In this document: piece after piece, positions 1-4,999 of the stretch
How positions within the stretch are numbered: position 1 is the stretch's first letter
Layout: each line of letters opens with the position of its first letter
Assembly (NCBI RefSeq): GCF_938040115.1
Contig: NZ_CALHXD010000090.1
Location: 1 to 7,600, forward strand
Direction: 5' to 3'
Length of the DNA: 7,600 bases
From: an uncultured Campylobacter sp.
GTDB taxonomy: Bacteria > Campylobacterota > Campylobacteria > Campylobacterales > Campylobacteraceae
Position numbers and translations under genes: made by a program
Notes under the pieces: model-generated
What the model was told of the DNA's origin: nothing
Seen by the model: only the letters and a program-made list of their open reading frames with translations
The model's database searches: none

Positions 1-1600
1 TGGTTTGATCCATAAACTGGCTCAACTGACCGCCGGTGAAAAATTCCATTATCGTCGTGGTTATCATTTTTGGATTAACCAAATCGTAAGGCATAATCTC
101 CTCAGTATTACCCAGCGTCGTAAATTTATCCCTGATAGCCTTTTGCATTTTTACAAAGCCTAGGTGAAGCTCGTTTGCCAAAAGCTCGCCGATAGAGCGG
201 ATACGACGGTTGCCGAGGTGATCGCGGTCGTCAATATGTCCTTGTCCGTTTTTGACCTTTATCAAATATTTTGCCGTTTTTATAATGTCTTCGTTGGTCA
301 AAACCGTTACGTATTCAGGTACTTCAAGTGCCAGCTTGTGGTTCATTTTCATACGGCCAACACCCGTCAAATCATATCTTTCAGGATTAAAGAATAGATC
401 GTTTACGAAAGCGCGAGCAGCATCTTTAACGACCGGCTCGCCAGGACGCATAACTTTATAAATTCTTATCGCCGCAAGATCGTTTTCATCGTCGACGTTT
501 TCGGTTTGACGTAGTAGTTTTAGCGTCTCGTTATCGGCGATAAATGAATTTATGATAGCGTCGTCCACGCCTGCTGCTAGGTCGTTTGCTATCTCGATAC
601 TCTCTTGATCAGCCAAAATTTTAACCAATTTATTTTCATCAAGCTGTGCAAGAGTATCATAAAGCACTTCACCGCTGTTTTTGTCAATAACCGGGTGAGC
701 CAAAAACCTATTTACCAAAATTTCAGTCGGATATTCGACAAATTTGACGCCATCAGCGATGATTTTATCAGCCTTTTTCTTGGTTAGTCTTTTTCCGGCC
801 TCGTGTAAAACATTGCCTTCTTCGTCTTTTATGTCGTATTCAACCCTGCCCTGATAATCATCTGGGTTAAATGGCGTCAAAAATTTATTATCTTTTATTG
901 TTAAAGTTTGTATAGGATAAAATAACTTGATAATATCTTGTTTTTTATATCCAAGCGCCCTAAATAGGATAGTTACCGGCACTTTTCTGCGCTTGTTGAT
1001 ACGCACATAAAGTACGTCTTTTGTGTCGTATTCAAAATATAGCCAGCTACCGCGGTCAGGAATGATTTGAGCCGTATAAATAAGTTTATTTACTACCGTC
1101 GGGCTTTCCTCTTCTTTAAAGATAACGCCCGGGCTTCTGTGAAGCTGATTAACCACGACACGCTCGACGCCGTTAATAATAAATGAAATTCTATCCGTCA
1201 TCAAAGGAATTTCGCGAACGAAAATTTCTTGCTCTTTTATATCTTTTATGCCGATCTTCTCGCCTGTTTTTTCATCTCTCTCGTGAACGATCAGCCTTAT
1301 TTTCATTTTTAAATTTACAGAATAAGTAAGCCCGCGCTCCATGCACTCTCTGATCGTATATTTTGGTTTTCCGATTTCAGAGCTTACGTATTCCAAGCTT
1401 AAGCGGTTTTGCGGATCATGTATAGGAAATATTGATTTGAAAACTTTTTCTATACCGCTTTCGCCTTGATTTTTATCTACGTTTAAAAACTGGTCAAAAC
1501 TCTTTTTTTGTAATTGTAGTAGGTTAGGAACATCGATCTCTTTGGCAACATTTGAAAAATCAACCCTAAGACGATTTCCTGAGTATAAACTATTTAGCAT
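1..1600 (-). CDS. rpoB: RNA polymerase beta subunit, N-terminal 533 residues (3' end beyond window)
   Basis: This is the catalytic beta subunit of DNA-dependent RNA polymerase. The frame is open from an ATG at 1600-1598 to the window edge and reads MLNSLYSGNRLRVDFSNV at the start. Conserved landmarks include NGVERVVVNQLHRSPGV (beta protrusion/lobe region), DRGSWLYFEYD, and DDRDHLGNRRIRSIGELL. The last codons give FFTGGQLSQFMDQT, the beginning of rifampicin cluster I. The aspartate of QFMDQ is the wild-type residue; the later His and Ser resistance positions lie outside the window. A Shine-Dalgarno GAGGT stands about 7 bases before the start. The full protein in this group is roughly 1,380 residues, so about 39% is present. 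It follows rplL with a structured 109-base gap, as in the E. coli rplJL-rpoBC arrangement. No frameshift is visible. Confidence 0.98.
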   Translation of the reverse strand, partial: MLNSLYSGNRLRVDFSNVAKEIDVPNLLQLQKKSFDQFLNVDKNQGESGIEKVFKSIFPIHDPQNRLSLEYVSSEIGKPKYTIRECMERGLTYSVNLKMKIRLIVHERDEKTGEKIGIKDIKEQEIFVREIPLMTDRISFIINGVERVVVNQLHRSPGVIFKEEESPTVVNKLIYTAQIIPDRGSWLYFEYDTKDVLYVRINKRRKVPVTILFRALGYKKQDIIKLFYPIQTLTIKDNKFLTPFNPDDYQGRVEYDIKDEEGNVLHEAGKRLTKKKADKIIADGVKFVEYPTEILVNRFLAHPVIDKNSGEVLYDTLAQLDENKLVKILADQESIEIANDLAAGVDDAIINSFIADNETLKLLRQTENVDDENDLAAIRIYKVMRPGEPVVKDAARAFVNDLFFNPERYDLTGVGRMKMNHKLALEVPEYVTVLTNEDIIKTAKYLIKVKNGQGHIDDRDHLGNRRIRSIGELLANELHLGFVKMQKAIRDKFTTLGNTEEIMPYDLVNPKMITTTIMEFFTGGQLSQFMDQT

Positions 1601-1639
1601 ATTCTACCTCATGGTATAAGTTTGAAAGAAAGTAAATAA

Positions 1640-1653
1640 CCGCACGTCTGCGG
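1640..1653 (-). terminator. second hairpin of the rplL-rpoB attenuator region
   Basis: The minus strand reads CCGCA-GACG-TGCGG, a perfect 5-bp GC-rich stem with a 4-base loop, followed by TTATTTACTTTC. It lies about 40 bases before the rpoB start, and the T-tract is weak. On its own it would be an inefficient terminator or a processing/pausing structure. It is the downstream member of a pair with 1674-1692. The role is inferred by analogy to the E. coli rplL-rpoB attenuator. Confidence 0.45.
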
Positions 1654-1673
1654 CATCTTTGTAAAAATTAAAT

Positions 1674-1692
1674 AAGGAGGCGTCGCCTCCTT
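1674..1692 (-). terminator. perfect hairpin after rplL, likely partial terminator/attenuator before rpoB
   Basis: The minus strand reads AAGGAGGC-GAC-GCCTCCTT, a perfect inverted repeat able to form 8 bp with a 3-base loop. ATTTAATTTTT follows, an interrupted U-tract. It begins 17 bases after the rplL stop. The GC-rich stem with weak U-tract suits partial termination, which would lower rpoBC output relative to the ribosomal stalk proteins. E. coli is known to have an attenuator and an RNase III site at this same junction. A processing site is the main alternative. Confidence 0.6.
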
Positions 1693-1709
1693 TGTAAAAA
1701 TAAGTGAAA

Positions 1710-2087
1710 TTATTTAAGTTCGACTTTAGCGCCAGCTTCTTCAAGCTCTTTTTTAGCTGCTTCAGCCTCATCTTTGCTAACACCCTCTTTAATAACAGAA
1801 GGAGTTTGCTCAACTGCGTCTTTAGCCTCTTTAAGACCAAGACCTGTAAGAGCGCGAACAACTTTAATAACGTTGATTTTCTTGTCGCCGCCGTCAACTA
1901 GAACAACGTTAAATTCTGTTTTCTCTTCAGCTGCATCAGCTGCACCGCCTGCTGCTGCGCCGCCTGCTACCATTACTGGAGCAGCGCTTACGCCAAATTT
2001 CTCTTCAAATTCTTTTACTAGTTCGCTTAGCTCTAATACTGAAAGATTAGAGATAAATTCTAATACGTCCTCTTTAGTAATTGCCAT
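1710..2087 (-). CDS. rplL: 50S ribosomal protein L7/L12
   Basis: This is the multicopy stalk protein that binds the L10 tail as dimers and recruits EF-Tu, EF-G and the other translational GTPases. At 125 residues it has normal family length. Residues 1-33 form the helical dimerisation domain. Residues 35-55 are the Ala/Gly-rich flexible hinge. Residues 58-125 are the globular factor-binding domain, with the conserved GLKEAKD at 84-90 and the terminal KVELK. The ATG is preceded by AAAGGAT at suitable spacing. It lies 16 bases after rplJ, so the two are surely co-transcribed. The hairpins downstream probably separate its expression level from rpoB. Confidence 0.98.
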   Translation of the reverse strand: MAITKEDVLEFISNLSVLELSELVKEFEEKFGVSAAPVMVAGGAAAGGAADAAEEKTEFNVVLVDGGDKKINVIKVVRALTGLGLKEAKDAVEQTPSVIKEGVSKDEAEAAKKELEEAGAKVELK

Positions 2088-2103
2088 TTTTTATCCTTTT
2101 ATA

Positions 2104-2586
2104 TTATGCTGATTTTTCTTTTTTCTCTTTAAGCGCATTTAGTCCAATAGTGAAATTTTGGATAGGCGCATTCCAAACTTGCAAAAGCATAGCAAGCAAC
2201 TCATCACGGCTAGGCATCTTAGATAGAGCCTTGACCTTCTCGACGCTTGCAACTTCGCCATCGATATGAGCGGTTTTGATTTTGAATAGTTCGCTGTTAG
2301 TCTCTTCAAATTTAGCCGCAACCTTAGTAGCTGAAAGCTGATCGCCCCAGATAAAGATATTTGTATCTTTTAAGACCATACCAGACTTTTCAACGTTATT
2401 AAGAGCGATATTTGCAAGAGTATTTTTTACGATTTGAACTTTTACGTTTAAAACTCTAGCAGCATCTCTTAATGCTTCTAGTTTTTTAGTGCTAAGACCG
2501 CGATAATCGCAAACTATAATCGCTTCATTTCCTTTAAATTCGGCTTCAAGTTTACTGATTATTTCAGATTTTTCGTTTCTCGTCAT
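2104..2586 (-). CDS. rplJ: 50S ribosomal protein L10
   Basis: L10 anchors L7/L12 dimers to the 23S rRNA GTPase-associated centre next to L11. The 160-residue protein has the family's DYRGLS at 27-32 and VKNTL at 53-57, which lie in the rRNA-binding N-terminal domain. The C-terminal helix (about 130-160) is the expected docking site for L7/L12 dimers. A clear GAAAGGAG precedes the ATG. The SD and start lie just inside a short inverted repeat and below a structured leader, which fits the known autogenous translational repression by L10-L12. It is followed closely by rplL. Confidence 0.98.
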   Translation of the reverse strand: MTRNEKSEIISKLEAEFKGNEAIIVCDYRGLSTKKLEALRDAARVLNVKVQIVKNTLANIALNNVEKSGMVLKDTNIFIWGDQLSATKVAAKFEETNSELFKIKTAHIDGEVASVEKVKALSKMPSRDELLAMLLQVWNAPIQNFTIGLNALKEKKEKSA

Positions 2587-2660
2587 CTAGTTTCTCTCCT
2601 TTCCGACTAGTGATTTCAAGCAGAGCGGCATAAAAGCACGATTAAGCAAAAGCCTCTGCT
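2587..2660 (-). promoter_or_regulatory. putative L10 (rplJ) autoregulatory mRNA leader
   Basis: The rplA-rplJ gap carries two inverted repeats on the minus strand. The first is AGCAGAG (2660-2654) with CTCTGCT (2625-2619), a perfect 7-bp stem. It encloses 28 bases whose GGC/GCC can pair if two bases are bulged, resembling the bulged-helix style of L10 leaders. The second is CTAGT (2610-2606) with ACTAG (2591-2587), which encloses the SD AAGGAG, with the ATG immediately after it. In many bacteria L10(L12)4 binds such a leader and blocks rplJL translation. The location and structure support this call; a covariance-model match was not tested. Confidence 0.6.
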
Positions 2661-2696
2661 ATCTCCAATCTAAGATAAAAATTTATTAGCTAAAAA

Positions 2697-3401
2697 TTAG
2701 CGTAGATCCATAAGCTCTTGAGTCTCAAGTAAAACAGAAGGGCTCATAGTTAATGATAAAGCAGCACTCTTAATATATCTACCTTTTGCTGCCGCAGGTT
2801 TTTGTCTATTTACCGCTTTGATAAGAGTTGAAATGTTATCGTTTAATTGCTCTTTTGAAAAGCTAACTTTACCAAGGCCAGCGTGTATATTTCCTTGCTT
2901 ATCTACACGGAAATTAACTTGACCGCTTTTTGCGTTATTAACCGCTTGAGCTACATCCATAGTAACAGTGCCAGTTTTTGGGTTTGGCATAAGACCTTTT
3001 GGTCCTAAAATTCGTCCTACTTTACCGACTAAGCCCATCAAATTTGGAGTAGCAATAAGAACGTCGAAATTCATAATTCCTTTTTGGATATCCTCAACAA
3101 GCTCATCACTACCGACTATATCAGCACCGGCGGCTTTTGCTTCATCGGCTTTTGCATCTTTTGCTATAACGGCTACGCGAACGGTTTTGCCAGTTCCTGC
3201 AGGAAGCACTACCGAGCCTCTAACCATTTGATCGGCATGTCTTGGATCGACGTTGAGTTTTAGCGCAATTTCGACTGTTTCGTCAAATTTGGCGCTTTTT
3301 AGTAATTTTACAGTATCGATAGCATCTGCTAAAGAGTAGGTTTTAGTGGTATCAACTTTTTCAAGTAGCTTACCAAATCTTTTTGTAGTTTTTTTTGACA
3401 T
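2697..3401 (-). CDS. rplA: 50S ribosomal protein L1
   Basis: L1 forms the mobile L1 stalk at the ribosomal E site and handles release of deacylated tRNA. In several bacteria it also represses its own operon by binding mRNA. The 234-residue length is typical. The L1 signature region spans about 119-144 (PNLMGLVGKVGRILGPKG, then LMPNPKTGTV), and the conserved FRVDKQGNIHAGLGK follows at 164-178. The GTGKTVRVAV segment is at 69-78. The ATG is preceded by GCGGAGAAATTA, a good SD. The gap to rplK (120 bases) is unusually long for this gene pair and is structured. Confidence 0.98.
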   Translation of the reverse strand: MSKKTTKRFGKLLEKVDTTKTYSLADAIDTVKLLKSAKFDETVEIALKLNVDPRHADQMVRGSVVLPAGTGKTVRVAVIAKDAKADEAKAAGADIVGSDELVEDIQKGIMNFDVLIATPNLMGLVGKVGRILGPKGLMPNPKTGTVTMDVAQAVNNAKSGQVNFRVDKQGNIHAGLGKVSFSKEQLNDNISTLIKAVNRQKPAAAKGRYIKSAALSLTMSPSVLLETQELMDLR

Positions 3402-3453
3402 TAATTTCTCCGCATTTTTAAATTTTATGCTTCCACATTGTCAAATTTAAAAT

Positions 3454-3480
3454 ACACGCGCTATAAATATTAACGCGTGT
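3454..3480 (-). other. GC-capped hairpin in the rplK-rplA gap
   Basis: The minus strand reads ACACGCG, a 13-base A/T loop, then CGCGTGT: a perfect 7-bp stem. ATTTTAAATTT follows. The T-tract is broken, so it is at best a leaky terminator. It could also be an mRNA-stabilising structure, a processing site or a ribosomal-protein binding site. It lies about 50 bases upstream of the rplA start, too far to hide its SD directly. Confidence 0.5.
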
Positions 3481-3500
3481 GCATAAATTTAACTTTATAA

Positions 3501-3523
3501 AATCCTTATGTGGTAAAAGGATT
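3501..3523 (-). other. hairpin overlapping the rplK stop codon
   Basis: The minus strand reads AATCCTT, a 9-base loop (TTACCACAT), then AAGGATT: a perfect 7-bp stem followed by TTATAAAGTT. The 5' arm starts inside the rplK stop codon. The stem is A/T-rich and has no clean U-tract, so it is a weak terminator at best. It may instead protect the 3' end of the rplK message. Confidence 0.4.
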
Positions 3524-3947
3524 AATCGACTACCGTAATTCCTATTGAGCGAGCTGAACCAGCAATGATTTTAGCTGCCTGCTCTCTATCTTTAGTATTT
3601 AAGTCGGCAATTTTTTTCTCAACTATTTCAAGTACCTGAGCTTTTGTGAGCTTGGCTACTTTATTTTTTAACGGATTATCCGAACCTTTTTCTATTCCTG
3701 CAGCTTTTTTAATCAAATCCGTAGCAGGCGGTTGTTTTGTAATAAATGTAAAGCTTCTATCAGCATAAACGGTGATAACGACCGGAACCCTAAAGCCAGC
3801 CATATCCTTTGTTCTTTCATTAAATGCTTTACAAAATTCCATAATATTAACGCCTTGCTGACCAAGAGCCGGGCCTACCGGAGGACTTGGATTTGCTTTT
3901 GCAGCAGCAATATGTAATTTAATTTCGCCTATAACTTTTTTAGCCAT
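3522..3947 (-). CDS. rplK: 50S ribosomal protein L11
   Basis: L11 binds the GTPase-associated centre of 23S rRNA beside L10 and is needed for factor-dependent GTP hydrolysis and RelA activation. The 141-residue protein shows the N-terminal PSPPVGPALGQQG segment. Its P22, P23 and P26 correspond to the proline-rich face contacted by thiostrepton. The C-terminal rRNA-binding domain ends GSARSIGITVVD. The SD AAGGAG overlaps the nusG stop codon (TAAGGAG), and only 10 bases separate the two genes. nusG and rplK are therefore co-transcribed and probably translationally coupled. Confidence 0.98.
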   Translation of the reverse strand: MAKKVIGEIKLHIAAAKANPSPPVGPALGQQGVNIMEFCKAFNERTKDMAGFRVPVVITVYADRSFTFITKQPPATDLIKKAAGIEKGSDNPLKNKVAKLTKAQVLEIVEKKIADLNTKDREQAAKIIAGSARSIGITVVD

Positions 3948-3957
3948 AAACTTCTCC

Positions 3958-4488
3958 TTATACTATCTTCTCGACTTGTGAATATAAAATTTCAACTGGG
4001 GTGCTTCTGCCAAATATTGAAACATTTAGCCTTAGCTTTCCGTGTATCATATCGTACTCTTCTACTATACCAGTAAAATTCGCGAAAGGTCCTTCCGTAA
4101 TACGAACATTTTCTCCGTTATCAAAGAAAATTTTTGGTTTAGGAGCAGCTCGCTTTTGGACTTTTTCTAAAATTAAATTTATATCTTTTTCGCTTAACGG
4201 CGTAGGTTTTTTTGCTTCACCTATAAATCTACCGACTTTAGGAAGAGACTGAATCTTGTGCCAAAGAGCTGTATCCAAATCAAGATGTGCAAAAGCATAT
4301 CCAGGATAAAGACTTCTTTCGTTTATTTTTTTCTTGCCGTTTTTGATTTCTATTACATCTTCAGTAGGAACTATAATCTCTTTTAGTTGTTCTTCAATGT
4401 GATTATCTCTAACCAAATTTTCAATAGCTCTCTTTACGCTCATTTCGCTACCGGCATAAGTTTGAATCGCATACCATTTATGTGCCAT
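3958..4488 (-). CDS. nusG: transcription termination/antitermination factor NusG
   Basis: NusG binds RNA polymerase across the cleft through its N-terminal domain. Its KOW domain contacts Rho or ribosomal protein S10, linking transcription to translation. The 176-residue sequence begins MAHKWYAIQTYAGSE, the classic NGN start, and carries SLYPGYAFAHLDLD at 59-72. The KOW domain lies at about 125-158, with GPFANFTGIVEEYD at 133-146. The ATG follows the secE stop by nine bases. AAGG, overlapping the secE stop, is a modest SD, so translation is probably coupled to secE. Confidence 0.98.
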   Translation of the reverse strand: MAHKWYAIQTYAGSEMSVKRAIENLVRDNHIEEQLKEIIVPTEDVIEIKNGKKKINERSLYPGYAFAHLDLDTALWHKIQSLPKVGRFIGEAKKPTPLSEKDINLILEKVQKRAAPKPKIFFDNGENVRITEGPFANFTGIVEEYDMIHGKLRLNVSIFGRSTPVEILYSQVEKIV

Positions 4489-4497
4489 GATTCAACC

Positions 4498-4677
4498 TTA
4501 AATCAGTTTTGAAAGAGAGAAAGACATAATTGCATCAACAAGAGCTAAAAAAAGTGAAACAATGGCTACTACAGCAAAAACTGTTATAAAAGCATTTCTT
4601 ATTTGCTCTTTGAGTGGAAAAATTACCTTTCCGATTTCAGCGCGAGAAAGCTTTATATAATTTATTATTTTTTCCAT
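4498..4677 (-). CDS. secE: preprotein translocase subunit SecE
   Basis: SecE is the small essential subunit that clamps SecY in the inner-membrane Sec channel. The 59-residue protein is the short one-membrane-span form found in most bacteria. An amphipathic cytoplasmic helix (about 1-25, with the conserved EIGKVIFP) precedes a transmembrane segment at about 29-52 (ITVFAVVAIVSLFLALVDAI). The start chosen is the ATG at 4677-4675 with SD AAAAGG. An upstream in-frame ATG would add 16 residues but lies inside tRNA-Trp, so it is rejected. secE-nusG pairing is almost universal. Confidence 0.95.
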   Translation of the reverse strand: MEKIINYIKLSRAEIGKVIFPLKEQIRNAFITVFAVVAIVSLFLALVDAIMSFSLSKLI

Positions 4678-4691
4678 TTTTAACCTTTTGA

Positions 4692-4767
4692 TGGCAGGGC
4701 AAGAGGGATTCGAACCCCCAACCATTGGATTTGGAATCCAGCGCTCTACCGTTGGAGCTATTGCCCT
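4692..4767 (-). tRNA. tRNA-Trp (anticodon CCA)
   Basis: The 76-base cloverleaf has acceptor arms AGGGCAA/TTGCCCT, D-stem GCTC/GAGC, anticodon loop TTCCAAA (CCA), T-stem GGGGG/CCCTC with loop TTCGAAT, and an encoded 3' GCCA. The outermost anticodon-stem pair (27-43) is a C-A mismatch; all other stems pair apart from one G-T in the T-stem. It sits 8 bases after rpmG and 14 bases before the secE start, so it must be cut from a messenger transcript by RNase P and 3' processing. Confidence 0.98.
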
Positions 4768-4775
4768 AAAAAGCC

Positions 4776-4946
4776 TTAGCTCTTTAACTTAACTTCTTTA
4801 TGAACAGTATGTTTTTTTAGTCTTGGGCAATATTTTTTTAGTTCCAATTTTTCGGTTGTCGTTTTGCTATTTTTTACCGTAGTATAATTTATATCACCTG
4901 ATTCAGAACATTTAAGACCGACTTTTATTCTATTACCTTTTGCCAT
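4776..4946 (-). CDS. rpmG: 50S ribosomal protein L33, reduced zinc-ribbon form
   Basis: L33 is a small protein of the large subunit near the E site. The gene encodes 56 residues starting MAKGNRIKVGLKCSESGD and ending KKHTVHKEVKLKS. Recognition rests on KVGLKC, INYTT, and KLELKKYCPRLKKHT. The zinc-type family has two CxxC pairs. Here each is half lost: C13 is kept but position 16 is Ser, and C40 is kept but position 43 is Leu, so tetrahedral zinc binding looks impossible. The start has SD AAGGGA seven bases upstream, directly after a terminator-like U-tract. tRNA-Trp and secE follow. Confidence 0.96.
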   Translation of the reverse strand: MAKGNRIKVGLKCSESGDINYTTVKNSKTTTEKLELKKYCPRLKKHTVHKEVKLKS

Positions 4947-4955
4947 AAATTCCCT

Positions 4956-4982
4956 TTTAAAAAGCGGAGAAGAATCTCCGCT
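4956..4982 (-). terminator. intrinsic terminator after tuf, leading into rpmG
   Basis: The minus strand reads AGCGGAGA-TTCT-TCTCCGCT, a perfect 8-bp GC-rich stem with a 4-base loop. With the final T of the stem it gives a run of five T and then AAAAGGG. It starts 18 bases after the tuf stop, which is classic terminator form. The U-tract is short and the rpmG SD begins right after it, so read-through into rpmG-secE-nusG seems likely. This would let EF-Tu exceed the downstream products. Confidence 0.75.
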
Positions 4983-4999
4983 AAAAATTATAAATTAGA

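Noticed and set aside
164..787. Plus-strand frames opposite rpoB
   Set aside because: They are shadows of an intact minus-strand rpoB frame that carries recognisable beta-subunit motifs throughout.
1604..1897. Minus-strand 97-codon Lys/Leu-rich frame
   Set aside because: It is an out-of-frame shadow of rplL that runs on into the hairpin region. The skewed composition comes from L7/L12 codons.
1774..2112. Plus-strand 112-codon Ala/Pro/Ser-rich frame opposite rplL
   Set aside because: It is the antisense of the Ala/Gly-rich L7/L12 hinge. It has no SD and no family resemblance.
2690..2700. Small palindrome CTAAAAATTAG at the rplA stop
   Set aside because: It can form only 4 A/T-rich pairs with a 3-base loop, too weak to be a terminator.
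2968..3231. Plus-strand frame opposite rplA
   Set aside because: It is antisense of the conserved L1 signature segment and has no support of its own.
4678..4725. N-terminal extension of secE starting MVGGSNPSCPAIKR
   Set aside because: The added codons come largely from the 3' half of tRNA-Trp. The downstream ATG at 4677 has an SD and gives the normal SecE start.
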